Notes under the pieces: generated by a model
What the model was told of the DNA's origin: nothing
Databases searched by the model: none
What the model saw: only the letters and a program-made list of their open reading frames with translations
In this document: piece by piece, positions 8,985 to 17,869 of the stretch
Layout of the letters: every line of letters begins with the position of its first letter
Position numbering within the stretch: position 1 is the first letter of the stretch
Made by a program: the position numbers and the translations under genes
Assembly: GCA_900318955.1 (NCBI GenBank)
Contig: ONMJ01000029.1
Location: 1-45,085, forward strand
Direction of reading: 5' to 3'
DNA: 45,085 bases
DNA from: an uncultured Bacteroidales bacterium
Lineage (GTDB): Bacteria > Bacteroidota > Bacteroidia > Bacteroidales > UBA932

Positions 8985-9013
8985 TAAGTTGATTTAAATA
9001 AACCATCATAGAA

Positions 9014-11788
9014 ATGACACGGAAACTTTTTATTGTAGCGGCAGCATTAATGGTAATTTTTGCCGGCTGCACGCCAAAAGAAGAATTCAAAGAGACCCTC
9101 TCGGTCAGTCCTGAGACTATCAAGTTCGAAGGATCCCAGGCAAGTTCAATTGTAGAAATTACATCCAATGCCTCATGGACGGCTACCGTCTCCGACAGCT
9201 GGCTATCTGTGACCCCGTCGAAGGGAACAAACAATTTGTCCGTAGTAGTCAAGGCAAAAGACTATTCCGGAGAGGGTGATAGAACAGGAACTGTAACGAT
9301 TACGACCTCTACTCTGAAAAAGGAAATAACTGTCACTCAGTCTCCTGATGTCGTCATCCCTCATGTTGAAACTTTCTTCTCAGGAGGATCGGGAACTGAA
9401 TCAGATCCTTATCTGATTTCTTCATCAACCGACATCCGGGATCTACTGGAAAAGTCAAACAATAAAGAGCATTCCGCTAAGATGGCGGCCGCTTATTTCT
9501 CCCAGACAGGGGATATCGATATGGCTGGAGCGACTTTCTCTCCGATGTTCCAGAATGAGAGCAAGTTCTCCGGCGTCTACGACGGAGGCGGCCACAAGAT
9601 TTCTTCCATGAAATTGAGATCAACGGCAAAGAAGGCTTCAGGATTCATTGCTTATGCCAATGGCGGTACGGTCAAGAATCTCATCCTTGATAATATCGAC
9701 TTCGATGCCGAGTATGTCTTCGCCGGTGCCGTAATTGGCTACATGGAAAACGGAGCCGTGATGAAAGGTTGTACCGTTTCCGGACAGGTCAGACAGTATG
9801 TAAGCGGACTCAAAGCCCTCGACGAGGACGATAATAACGAAGGCTACTCCGGCGGTCTTGCAGGATTTGTAAAGAACAGTACCCTAGAGGATTGCGTCCT
9901 CGACGGCAATGTAACCATCTACGGAAAATATAGCGGCGGTATAGCCGGCCTTATCGAAAACTCTACCGCCAAGAACTGCAAAGTGCTCAAAAACAGGACC
10001 ATTAATATCTATTATCACTGGAACGGCGGACTCTTCGGAAAGGCCCGCGGAACTGAGAACCTCATTTCCGGCTGTTCTTTTGAAGGCAACCTCACAGCTG
10101 TCGGATATATTCAGGGTGCTATTGTAGGTCAGCTTGAAGGAGGCCGCGTTGAGAACTGCGTAATGGGTAGTTATGGCTCTATCGGCAGCGACAAATACTT
10201 TGTCGGAGGTATCGTCGGTGCCATTGTCCCTATCAACGAAGTAACTGTCAACAACTGCTCCGCTTATGGTACGATAAAGGGTGGAAACACTGTCGGAGGC
10301 ATAGTCGGTTATACCGGATTCCTTACGAAAGGCCCCGGCAAAGTCAGCAATGCAACCAAGGCTGTAACGATATCCAACTGCGCATACATAGGCGGAGAGA
10401 TAACCGCTACAGGCAATAATGGCGGCGCCAATCTCTATTCTATCGTCTCCGGAGTGCTTGGATGGTCACATGGATCCAATGCCCTCACTATCAAGGGCTG
10501 CTACAGCGCTCCCGCCCTCATCCAGACGATATCCGTAGGCAACCGCGGTGCCCTCGCTGGTATTGCGGCTTACCAGAACAGCACCAGCGGCAATGTAGTA
10601 TTCGAAAACTGCTACAGTACCATCACCTCTTCGGCGATGCTCAATTGCAACGACCCTGTCACTTCTGTCAGCGGATACGATTTCTACGGAGGCATTTACT
10701 GCCGCAGCACCCAGCAGACAACGATCCGCAACTGCTTCTGCGACAACTCACTTAAGCTCGGAACCGGAGATTCGACAGCTTCAGAAAGCGGAAATGAGAC
10801 TCTCGCTACATCGGCACTCTCCGACGGCACCCTCCTTAGAAAGCTCCAGGCCTCTGCAAATGGAACCACTTGGGTAGCAGGTGCTAATGGTCTTCCGACC
10901 ATTGAAGGTCTCCCGGCGGATCCCAACGTCAAGCCGAAAGCAAAGAAGAGAGTCAGCGTCATCGGCGACTCGATTTCAACCTTCAAGGGATGGATCCCTT
11001 CCGACTATTCAGCCCATTATCCCGCAGCCGACGGCACTCTGACGCTTGTCAATGAAACCTATTGGTACAGACTTATTTACGATCATATGAAGAGTGCCGA
11101 GCTCGATATGAACATAGCGTTCTCGGGATCGACTGTGACCGCAACTACCCCCGAGAACTATGCCTCGAGATACGGGACCACAGCCAGCGCATGGTACGGA
11201 AAAGACTACACTACGAGATTTATCGAATGCGGTGGCTGCGGCCGTCCGGACATTATCCTCATCCATGGAGGCACCAATGACTGGTCCCACAATGTCGATC
11301 CGCTTGCACCGGGAGTGGCAATACGAAATGACGTTGCCAATAGCTATGGTGGCCACGCTCCTTCCGCAGAGGTGATGCAGAGCATTTTCGATAAGGCTGA
11401 TGCCGCCAAGACAAGGGAGGCTGTCAACGCCCTTCCGGCCGGCACTTTCTGCGAGGCTTATGTAAAGCTCCTCTGCCAGATTAGAGAGCGCTACCCGCAG
11501 TGTAAAGTTGTCTGTATCATAGGCGATTATCTCAGCCAGAGTATTGAAGAGTCTACCCTTCAGATTGCTGCCCACTACGGTGCCAAGACAGTCAACCTTT
11601 TCCGCGTCAACGGGTTCAATGACCTCGGAGGCTACAGTCCTGAGACCCTTTCCAACAAGGGCTCCCAGCCAAATATGCCAAAGCACGACTACAACGGCGA
11701 TGTTGGCGGCTGCCACCCCGGATCTAAAGCAATGGACTTTATAGCCAATAAGATCTATACCGAACTCGGAGCCTGGCTCGAGCAGTAG
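9014..11788 (+). CDS. BACON-GLUG-SGNH hydrolase lipoprotein
   Basis: A 924-residue multidomain lipoprotein. MTRKLFIVAAALMVIFAGC gives a lipobox. Residues about 25-115 form a BACON domain (SNASWTATVSDSWLSVTPSKG). Residues about 120-630 hold many repeats of the GLUG/beta-helix type, such as GGLAGFVKNSTLEDC and GGIAGLIENSTAKNC. The last 280 residues are an SGNH/GDSL-type esterase: VIGDSIS (about 649), HGGTNDW (about 751) and GGCHPG (about 897) give the Ser, Gly/Asn and His blocks. The likely reaction is de-esterification, for example deacetylation, of a surface-bound glycan, with BACON and the beta-helix used for binding or display. It heads an operon with a porin 12 bases downstream and a polyol-type permease, suggesting release and uptake of a product. 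The substrate is unknown. Confidence 0.85.
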   Translation: MTRKLFIVAAALMVIFAGCTPKEEFKETLSVSPETIKFEGSQASSIVEITSNASWTATVSDSWLSVTPSKGTNNLSVVVKAKDYSGEGDRTGTVTITTSTLKKEITVTQSPDVVIPHVETFFSGGSGTESDPYLISSSTDIRDLLEKSNNKEHSAKMAAAYFSQTGDIDMAGATFSPMFQNESKFSGVYDGGGHKISSMKLRSTAKKASGFIAYANGGTVKNLILDNIDFDAEYVFAGAVIGYMENGAVMKGCTVSGQVRQYVSGLKALDEDDNNEGYSGGLAGFVKNSTLEDCVLDGNVTIYGKYSGGIAGLIENSTAKNCKVLKNRTINIYYHWNGGLFGKARGTENLISGCSFEGNLTAVGYIQGAIVGQLEGGRVENCVMGSYGSIGSDKYFVGGIVGAIVPINEVTVNNCSAYGTIKGGNTVGGIVGYTGFLTKGPGKVSNATKAVTISNCAYIGGEITATGNNGGANLYSIVSGVLGWSHGSNALTIKGCYSAPALIQTISVGNRGALAGIAAYQNSTSGNVVFENCYSTITSSAMLNCNDPVTSVSGYDFYGGIYCRSTQQTTIRNCFCDNSLKLGTGDSTASESGNETLATSALSDGTLLRKLQASANGTTWVAGANGLPTIEGLPADPNVKPKAKKRVSVIGDSISTFKGWIPSDYSAHYPAADGTLTLVNETYWYRLIYDHMKSAELDMNIAFSGSTVTATTPENYASRYGTTASAWYGKDYTTRFIECGGCGRPDIILIHGGTNDWSHNVDPLAPGVAIRNDVANSYGGHAPSAEVMQSIFDKADAAKTREAVNALPAGTFCEAYVKLLCQIRERYPQCKVVCIIGDYLSQSIEESTLQIAAHYGAKTVNLFRVNGFNDLGGYSPETLSNKGSQPNMPKHDYNGDVGGCHPGSKAMDFIANKIYTELGAWLEQ

Positions 11789-11800
11789 AGAATCATTTAT

Positions 11801-12799
11801 ATGACATCTTTAAGGACTATTTTGACGGCGGCCCTGCTTCTTGGCGGGGTCTGCCTTTCGGCGCAGACAAAGATAGATAAGCTCTATATCGACACCAGGG
11901 GCATTTTCCATCAGGAAACCGTCAACGGAGTGTATAGCAGCCAATTCCTTGCCGACCACCTCAACCTCAACGTCACCGGAAAGATAGCTGATGGTATTGG
12001 TTTTCGCATCAGACAGAGGCTGAATAAAAAGGTCTTCGATGAGAATAATATCTTCAATGCCACCGACTTCCTCTACGTTGACTGGAAGCCGACAGATACT
12101 CGCTGGCACTTTCTTTTCGGAAAAAACGCTGTGCTGATTGGCGGCTATGAGTATGACGCCGTCCCTATCGATGTCTACTTCTACAGCCAGTTCTGCAGCA
12201 ACCTCTACCAAGGTTTCACTTTTGGGGCCACGGTCGGATACTCAATACTTGAAGGTCAAGAACTTGCGTTCCAAGTATGCAACTCTCCCCTATCGCTGGG
12301 GTTCGAGAACGTATACGCCTACAACTTCGGATGGCTCGGTAGGTTCGCCTCCTGGTGGAGAACCATCTGGACATTCAATCTTGTAGAGGATCCGTTCCAT
12401 CGGATGATAAGTTATATCTCCCTGGGCAACCATTTTCAATGGGACAACCTCCTTTTTGATGTCGACCTTATGAACCGCGGAGCTTTCTCCCAAAAACGCT
12501 ATTTCGGGACTGACTACACTCTGATTTCAAAGCTTATCTGGAGCGTAGGAAACTGGAATATCTGCGCCAAGGGAGGACTTGAAGGGAATGCCCTTGACAA
12601 TGTAGACGCGAACGGAAAGCCTTTTGATGACGTAATCACCCCAGGGACAAAGTACGCCTATGCCGGAGGCGGTCTCGAATACTTCCCCCTCGGACGTGAC
12701 GGGATCAGGCTCCATGCAGTATATTACCGCGACAATGCGAAGCACCGCAACAACTTCGATTTCGGAGTGACTTGGAAAATAGATATAATTAAACACTGA
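11801..12799 (+). CDS. OprP-like outer-membrane porin
   Basis: A 332-residue protein with signal peptide (cleavage after CLSAQ) and a body made of alternating aromatic-rich amphipathic strands, ending in FGVTWKIDIIKH. It resembles the phosphate-selective porin O/P family common in Bacteroidota: IDTRGIFHQ near the start, GFRIRQRLNK, and VDWKPTDTRWHFLFGKNAVLIGGYEYD are typical strand and loop patterns. It would form a beta-barrel for small-solute diffusion. It lies 12 bases after the esterase gene and 4 bases before the permease gene. That places it as the outer-membrane step of one uptake route. The specificity cannot be read, and the family name does not mean it transports phosphate here. Confidence 0.75.
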   Translation: MTSLRTILTAALLLGGVCLSAQTKIDKLYIDTRGIFHQETVNGVYSSQFLADHLNLNVTGKIADGIGFRIRQRLNKKVFDENNIFNATDFLYVDWKPTDTRWHFLFGKNAVLIGGYEYDAVPIDVYFYSQFCSNLYQGFTFGATVGYSILEGQELAFQVCNSPLSLGFENVYAYNFGWLGRFASWWRTIWTFNLVEDPFHRMISYISLGNHFQWDNLLFDVDLMNRGAFSQKRYFGTDYTLISKLIWSVGNWNICAKGGLEGNALDNVDANGKPFDDVITPGTKYAYAGGGLEYFPLGRDGIRLHAVYYRDNAKHRNNFDFGVTWKIDIIKH

Positions 12800-12803
12800 C
12801 ACT

Positions 12804-14045
12804 ATGTCCGATATATTCCAAAAGACAGGGCTCCCGAAGAGCCTTTCCTGGGGATTCCTGGGAGTACTGATCTTCATGATGGGTGACGGCATCGAGCAGA
12901 CCTGGCTCAGCCGATACATCACTGAGCAGGGATTCAATTCCGCCGACCTTTTCACGGTCTATGGCATCACAGTAGCGATTTCCGCATGGTTCTCCGGAGT
13001 TATCGCGGAGACCTTCGGAGTCAAAAAGACCATGCTCGCAGGCTTCCTTCTCTATGCCCTCGGAGTCGCAGGCTTCGCCGGAATCGGCATTGCCAATATG
13101 AACTGGCCTATTCTCCTTGTCACTTATGCCATCAAGGGTCTTGGCTATCCCCTCTTCGCCTACACATTCATGGTATGGATTACATATAGGGTCGAAAAGA
13201 AGAGCCTCAGCTCTGCCCAGGGATGGTTCTGGTTTGTCTTTACCGGCGGTCTGAATGTTCTCGGAGCCTACTACGGGGTATTCGCGGTCAATCATATAGG
13301 AGTTATTCCTACCCTCTGGACAGCAATTCTCTTCTCCGCAATCGGCGCCGTTTTCGCCCTCTGGGTCAACAAGTGCGATGAGAACAATCTATTCGCAGAT
13401 CCGGAGGCAGCTGTGGAAGGATCGAGAATCAAAGCCCTCATCAAGGGTCTTGGAATCATGAAAAGGGAGCCGAAGGTCCTTATGGGCGGCATTGTCCGTG
13501 TCATCAACACTACCTCTCAGTTCGCCTTCGTGGTATTCATGCCCCTTTACATGGCAAAATACGGCCTCTCCGACGGTCAGTGGGCTTCAATTTGGGGATC
13601 CATCTTCATCTTCAACATCCTTTTCAACCTCGTCTTCGGCATCGTCGGAGACAAATTCGGGTGGAATAAGACCGTTGTCTGGTTCGGCGGGGTAGGCTGC
13701 GCAGTGACAGTACTTCTCTTCTACTATTCTCCCCAGATTCTCAACCAGTACTGGTTCATCCTGCTCATGGGAATTCTCTGGTGCATAATGCTGGCAGGTT
13801 TCGTTCCCCTCTCGGCGATAGTTCCTTCCCTTGTTGATACCGACAAGGGTGCCGCTCTTTCCGTACTGAACCTCGGCGCCGGAGCCGCAGCATTTGTCGG
13901 TCCCCTCCTGGTGCGCCTTCTTGAGAAACCAATCGGCTATGAGGGTATAGCATGGGTTCTCGCAGGCCTTTACATAGTCAGCGCGGTGATGACCCACTTC
14001 ATCCGCCCATCTTCAAAGCCGAAGGCATCAACTTCCGCAGAATAA
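12804..14045 (+). CDS. MFS transporter, RbtT/polyol permease-like
   Basis: A 413-residue inner-membrane permease with about 12 hydrophobic segments. The N-terminus, with MGDGIEQTWLSRYI and AWFSGVIAETFGVKKTML, closely follows the pattern of the Klebsiella ribitol permease RbtT and Bacillus CsbX (MTGDGFELAFLSHYI, AWVSGVVAEI, RKTML). The later GLGYPLFAYTFMVWI segment and SSAQGWFWFVF also match. Sugar alcohols such as ribitol or arabitol, or related small metabolites, are plausible substrates by family analogy. It is translationally close to the porin gene, with 4 bases between. No polyol dehydrogenase or kinase is nearby. The malate dehydrogenase downstream has its own promoter. Confidence 0.82.
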   Translation: MSDIFQKTGLPKSLSWGFLGVLIFMMGDGIEQTWLSRYITEQGFNSADLFTVYGITVAISAWFSGVIAETFGVKKTMLAGFLLYALGVAGFAGIGIANMNWPILLVTYAIKGLGYPLFAYTFMVWITYRVEKKSLSSAQGWFWFVFTGGLNVLGAYYGVFAVNHIGVIPTLWTAILFSAIGAVFALWVNKCDENNLFADPEAAVEGSRIKALIKGLGIMKREPKVLMGGIVRVINTTSQFAFVVFMPLYMAKYGLSDGQWASIWGSIFIFNILFNLVFGIVGDKFGWNKTVVWFGGVGCAVTVLLFYYSPQILNQYWFILLMGILWCIMLAGFVPLSAIVPSLVDTDKGAALSVLNLGAGAAAFVGPLLVRLLEKPIGYEGIAWVLAGLYIVSAVMTHFIRPSSKPKASTSAE

Positions 14046-14079
14046 TTTGATATAGTTTGCAGGGAATTTGTTATCTTTG
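14046..14079 (+). promoter_or_regulatory. mdh promoter
   Basis: TTTG at 14046-14049 and TATCTTTG at 14072-14079 fit the Bacteroidota -33/-7 consensus with a 22-base spacer. The start site would fall near 14086. An ATG at 14091 would then be almost leaderless, which favours the ATG at 14124 as the mdh start. Confidence 0.6.
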
Positions 14080-14123
14080 CGGACACTTAAATGATATTTA
14101 GTATTAATTATCTTAATAACGTT

Positions 14124-15110
14124 ATGAATTTTCTTACAGATGAGAAACTCGTCATTGTCGGCGCAGCCGGAATGATCGGTTCCAACATGGCCCAGACAGC
14201 CATGATGCTCAAGCTCACCCCCAACATCTGCCTTTATGATGTTTACGAGCCTGGTCTCAAGGGAGTTGTTGCAGAAATGAACCATTGCGCATTTGAAGGT
14301 GCAAACATTACATGGACTACAGACCCTGCAGTCGCTTTCAAGGATGCAAAATACATCATCTCATCAGGCGGCGCTCCCCGTAAAGCCGGAATGACCCGCG
14401 AGGATCTTCTCAAGGGCAACTGCCAGATCGCTGAAGAGTTCGGAAAGAATGTAAAGGCTTATTGCCCTGATGTCAAGCACGTCGTTGTCATCTTCAACCC
14501 TGCAGACCTTACCGGCCTCGTAGTTCTTCTCCACTCCGGCCTGAAGCCCGAGCAGGTTACCACCCTCGCAGCTCTCGACTCTACCCGCTTCCAGACAGCT
14601 CTTGCTGAGGAATTCGGCGTACAGCAGTGCAAGGTTACCGGTTCATACACCTATGGCGGACACGGCGAAGCAATGGCAGTTTTCGCATCAAAGGTAAAGA
14701 TCGATGGCAAGCCCCTCGCAGAGATGGGTCTCAGCGCTGAGAAATTCGAGGAAATCAAGCACAACACCGTCCAGGGTGGTGCCAAGATTATCGAACTCCG
14801 CGGACGCAGCTCATTCCAGAGCCCTGCCTACAATGCAGTCAAGATGATTGAGGCTGCAATGGGCGGAGAGAAATTCACCTGGCCTGCAGGCACATATGTC
14901 AATGACGCCAAGTTCCAGAACGTCATGATGGCTATGCCTACCGTTATCGACGCTACCGGTGTTCACTTCTGCGAGCCCGAAGGCACTGCAGAAGAGCTTG
15001 CGGCTCTCGAGGCTTCTTACGAGCATCTCTGCAAAATGAGGGACGAGATTGTCGAACTCGGCATCGTTCCTCCCGTTTCAGAGTGGAAGAAAGCAAATCC
15101 TTGGCTCTAG
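14124..15110 (+). CDS. mdh: Malate dehydrogenase
   Basis: A 328-residue NAD-dependent malate dehydrogenase interconverting malate and oxaloacetate; cytoplasmic. VIVGAAGMIGSNMAQ is the Rossmann nucleotide-binding loop, ISSGGAPRKAGMTREDLL carries the substrate-binding arginine, VVIFNPADLTGLV is the NPxD segment, and YGGHGEAM holds the catalytic His. The ATG at 14124 starts directly at the family's beginning, MNFLTDEKLVIVG. It has a good promoter of its own and a terminator at the 3' end, so it is monocistronic. Codon use looks biased towards a few C-ending codons, as in enolase here, consistent with high expression. It may serve the reductive branch to succinate in an anaerobe, which is inference. 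Confidence 0.93.
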   Translation: MNFLTDEKLVIVGAAGMIGSNMAQTAMMLKLTPNICLYDVYEPGLKGVVAEMNHCAFEGANITWTTDPAVAFKDAKYIISSGGAPRKAGMTREDLLKGNCQIAEEFGKNVKAYCPDVKHVVVIFNPADLTGLVVLLHSGLKPEQVTTLAALDSTRFQTALAEEFGVQQCKVTGSYTYGGHGEAMAVFASKVKIDGKPLAEMGLSAEKFEEIKHNTVQGGAKIIELRGRSSFQSPAYNAVKMIEAAMGGEKFTWPAGTYVNDAKFQNVMMAMPTVIDATGVHFCEPEGTAEELAALEASYEHLCKMRDEIVELGIVPPVSEWKKANPWL

Positions 15111-15127
15111 AAAGTCTTACCTAGATT

Positions 15128-15163
15128 AAAAACCGGCCTGTCATCACGACGGGTCGGTTTTTT
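15128..15163 (+). terminator. Bidirectional terminator between mdh and DUF2807 gene
   Basis: An A-run, a stem (ACCGGCCTGTC pairing with GACGGGTCGGT through two G-U pairs), a short ATCAC loop and a T-run. The A and T tracts on both sides allow termination on either strand. The stop codon of the minus-strand DUF2807 gene (15144-15146) lies in the loop. Confidence 0.8.
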
Positions 15164-15854
15164 GGTGGACCTTGCCGGAACCAGCGACCTGATAGTTGAC
15201 TGCTCCGGAGACCTTAAGGTCACGTATATCAATATCTCCCGAACCGGCTATGCTGAGTTCTGCCTCTGCTGCTTCTCCGCTGAGGGAGATATCGCCGGAC
15301 CCAGCTAAAGCGGCTGTGACTTTTCCCTTAACCGAGCCGCTCAGTTCAATGTCTCCCGAACCTGAAAGAGCGAGTTCGCAGTTATCGCAAGAAATATTCA
15401 CGATATCTATATCTCCTGATCCTTCGAGCGAAAGACTGAAATCTCCTTCGCAACTCAGCGACTCTGCATCAAAGTCCCCGGATCCGGAAAGAGTGACTTT
15501 ATTGATGGCCTTTCCATACACAGTCACTTTAATCTCTCCTGCCGTGAAAGAAGCGATGGAATCCGATCTGAATTTTAACTGAAGCTCCTCGTTCTCAACC
15601 TCGCAACTGAAATAAGGAATAATGTTTTTGGAAGCCATGATGACAAGATGGGGTTCCTCTTCGGTCTGAACGAAAATAATATCGGCAGGAATAGAAGATT
15701 GAATCTGAGTGAACGGGGACAGCTTGTGTGTTTCTGTCTCAATATTACCATCAGCCACTATATGGCTTTTTTTGTAGTTTTTATTGACCCTGACAACACA
15801 GGCACTGGCGATAAGAAGGATAGCTGCCAGAATAGCTATGGTGGATACTTTCAT
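15144..15854 (-). CDS. DUF2807 (head GIN domain) lipoprotein
   Basis: A 236-residue exported protein with MKVSTIAILAAILLIASAC as a lipoprotein-type signal. Most of it is the DUF2807 domain, described in databases as putative auto-transporter adhesin, head GIN domain. It has a right-handed beta-solenoid look, with the motif SGSGD or AGSGD recurring about six times at roughly 20-residue steps (for example KVTLSGSGDFDAESL and LALSGSGDIELSGSV). Its molecular role is not known. It is the last gene of a four-gene unit with an ABC transporter and a GntR regulator, with 8 bases to the GntR gene, a combination often seen in Bacteroidota. That suggests a role in envelope stress or export controlled by the regulator. 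Confidence 0.88.
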   Translation of the reverse strand: MKVSTIAILAAILLIASACVVRVNKNYKKSHIVADGNIETETHKLSPFTQIQSSIPADIIFVQTEEEPHLVIMASKNIIPYFSCEVENEELQLKFRSDSIASFTAGEIKVTVYGKAINKVTLSGSGDFDAESLSCEGDFSLSLEGSGDIDIVNISCDNCELALSGSGDIELSGSVKGKVTAALAGSGDISLSGEAAEAELSIAGSGDIDIRDLKVSGAVNYQVAGSGKVHQKTDPS

Positions 15855-15862
15855 ATTTTGAT

Positions 15863-16207
15863 TTATAATTGTTTACATATTTCTGATGGATCTATTCCAA
15901 GAAGATGCATTCTGCGAATGAAAGCGGGGAGTTCCTCTTCCATGAATCTGCGACGGCTCCCTTCGAGAATGATTTCCCGTGCCCCGGAGGCGACAAAATA
16001 GCCTATTCCGCGCTTATTATAGATGATTCCGTCCGCAGTGAGTTTCTCGTATGAGCGCATCACGGTATTCGGGTTCACCCCTATGGATGCTCCATATTCC
16101 CTGACAGAAGGAATCCGATCCTCGGGTTTGACCTCACCCGAGAGAATCCTCTCCGAGATCGTTTCGCTTATCTGGAGATATATCGGTTTATTCTCACTGA
16201 ATTCCAT
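15863..16207 (-). CDS. GntR-family regulator, YtrA subfamily
   Basis: A 114-residue transcription regulator with a winged helix-turn-helix (ERILSGEVKPEDRIPSVREY then NPNTVMRSYEKLTADGIIY) and only a short C-terminal helical tail. That small size without an effector domain is the signature of the YtrA subfamily. Such proteins repress their own ABC transporter operons and are typically relieved by cell-wall-active compounds. It lies 4 bases after the permease gene and 8 before DUF2807. The near-perfect palindrome at 17870-17893, immediately downstream of the operon's -7 box, is its likely operator. In many YtrA operons the regulator comes first; here it is third. Confidence 0.9.
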   Translation of the reverse strand: MEFSENKPIYLQISETISERILSGEVKPEDRIPSVREYGASIGVNPNTVMRSYEKLTADGIIYNKRGIGYFVASGAREIILEGSRRRFMEEELPAFIRRMHLLGIDPSEICKQL

Positions 16208-16211
16208 CCGG

Positions 16212-17027
16212 CTAATGCTTTAAAGTTTTCAGGCGGAAATATATAGCAGTGCCGAGACCTCCGAAAAAGAGGATATTCAAGATCCAGCTCCATATACTTA
16301 TACTCGAAGCAATCCTTTCGGGATCCATGACATCAGCCCTTTCCCTGAGAGACTCGAAGTGCTCAGGAGATTTGACAAAGATTATGAAGGAAATTATTCC
16401 CACAACCATCATGATTATAAACAGGGCAAGAATGGTTTTCCCCACCTTTCCCTTCTTGAAGCAGAGGCCGCCCAGAAGGAAAACAAGAATTGTCGCCGCC
16501 ATTGAACCGAAGAAATAAAGAGAGGAACCTCCAACCATTTCAAACGGGATATCCTCCGGAATATGGAAAGACATGAAGGTTTTCATCGCATCGGAACCAA
16601 TTATAGCCGGCGAGTAGTCTTTTATGAAAAGACTTAGAATACCATCAACTCCAAGATATACGATCAAATAGGCTACGGGGACAACGATAAGGCAAATCAG
16701 CAGCATGGAAATGAACTTCTCCAATCGGGAAGCCGGAATCAGGAGCCAGGATGAGCCGTATTTCTTCTCCGTCAGTCCCCCATAAAGCTTCATCGGAGAG
16801 GCAATCATCATGAAGAACAGAGCAATGGAGAAAAGAAACATTCTCTCTGTCAGAGATGGCAGCGCCATTCCTCCGCCAAACACGATAGAAAGAAGAGACT
16901 TTATAATCAAAAGTATGACGGGAAGACAGCACATGATAAGGAGCGACAGCCCGAAATTGTTGACTGCATTCTTAAGGTCGAAGGTGAAATAGCGTCCGAA
17001 ACGCTTTAAACTAAATATCTTATTCAT
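16212..17027 (-). CDS. ABC transporter membrane subunit
   Basis: A 271-residue integral membrane protein with about six hydrophobic helices, such as FGLSLLIMCCLPVILLIIKS, MFLFSIALFFMMIA and GILSFIIFV-like segments. It has no sequence motif I can name. The pairing with the ABC ATPase (6 bases upstream) and GntR regulator makes it the permease of an ABC-2-type exporter. The conserved short polar stretch YGGLTEKKYGSSWLLIPAS after the second helix is often seen in Bacteroidota ABC-2 permeases. The substrate is unknown; cell-envelope or antimicrobial export is an inference from the regulator family. Confidence 0.8.
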   Translation of the reverse strand: MNKIFSLKRFGRYFTFDLKNAVNNFGLSLLIMCCLPVILLIIKSLLSIVFGGGMALPSLTERMFLFSIALFFMMIASPMKLYGGLTEKKYGSSWLLIPASRLEKFISMLLICLIVVPVAYLIVYLGVDGILSLFIKDYSPAIIGSDAMKTFMSFHIPEDIPFEMVGGSSLYFFGSMAATILVFLLGGLCFKKGKVGKTILALFIIMMVVGIISFIIFVKSPEHFESLRERADVMDPERIASSISIWSWILNILFFGGLGTAIYFRLKTLKH

Positions 17028-17033
17028 GGCTGG

Positions 17034-17861
17034 CTAGGCTTTAAAAATGTCCTTAAGAAGGTCCTTGTGGCGATGGACGGTGTTGAACAGGGCCTCTATA
17101 TTGACCTTACTCTCCTTTCCGGTAGTGTTGGGATACACCTGGATAAAACCGCCCGGGAGCTGCTCGCAATAAAGAGATCCCGGATGGAGATCGGTGCCAT
17201 AGTCAAAATAGAGTTTGTCTGTGATCTCTTCAATGGATGCATTCAGAAGCACATCCTGACGGTCCAGAATGACAATAGGATCAATGATATTCTCAAGATC
17301 CCTGACCTGATGGGTAGAGATAACGATTGTCGAATCCTCGGCGGTATACTTCATTATAGCAGCTCTGAACTGCGTCTTAGAAGGGATGTCGAGACCGTTC
17401 GTGGGTTCATCCATTAGAATATTGCGCGCATTGCACGCGAGGGCGAAGGAGATGTAAGTCTTCTTGAGCTGACCGGAGGACATTGTCTTCATATTCTGAA
17501 GAGGGTCAGTCTCGAATTCTTTCATGATGGAAAGGAACTTCTCATGATCATACTTCGGCCAGAATACTCCGCGGTCGCGGGCGAAAGACTCAGCTTTTTT
17601 ATAAAGCGGAGCGACCTCATCCGGAAGGTAGATTTGTGAAGAAAGGAAGTCCGGCTCACGGGCATAGGGATCATGGCCATCGACTGCAATACTCCCAGCC
17701 TGCGGCTTCTTAAGACCACATAGCAGAGTCAGAAGGGTCGTCTTGCCCACACCGTTCTCCCCGAGAAGGCCATAAATCTTCCCCTCCTCAAGGTTCATTG
17801 AGATATTCTTCAGGACGGAAAGTGAGCCGTAACTGAATCCCAGATTTTGAATTTGGATCAT
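17034..17861 (-). CDS. ABC transporter ATP-binding protein
   Basis: A 275-residue ATPase that drives the membrane subunit encoded next. Walker A is GLLGENGVGKTTLL at about residues 32-45, the signature is MSSGQLKK, Walker B is ILMDEPTNGLD, and the switch His lies in VISTHQ. It is the first gene of the operon. The start at 17861 is about 27 nt from the predicted transcription start, which falls inside a palindromic operator. The family is that of ABC-2 exporters including YtrB-like antibiotic-response systems. Confidence 0.92.
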   Translation of the reverse strand: MIQIQNLGFSYGSLSVLKNISMNLEEGKIYGLLGENGVGKTTLLTLLCGLKKPQAGSIAVDGHDPYAREPDFLSSQIYLPDEVAPLYKKAESFARDRGVFWPKYDHEKFLSIMKEFETDPLQNMKTMSSGQLKKTYISFALACNARNILMDEPTNGLDIPSKTQFRAAIMKYTAEDSTIVISTHQVRDLENIIDPIVILDRQDVLLNASIEEITDKLYFDYGTDLHPGSLYCEQLPGGFIQVYPNTTGKESKVNIEALFNTVHRHKDLLKDIFKA

Positions 17862-17869
17862 ATCTTACG

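Noticed and set aside
14091-14123. Earlier mdh start at 14091
   Set aside because: It would be only a few bases from the predicted transcription start and adds residues absent from the family; the ATG at 14124 fits better.
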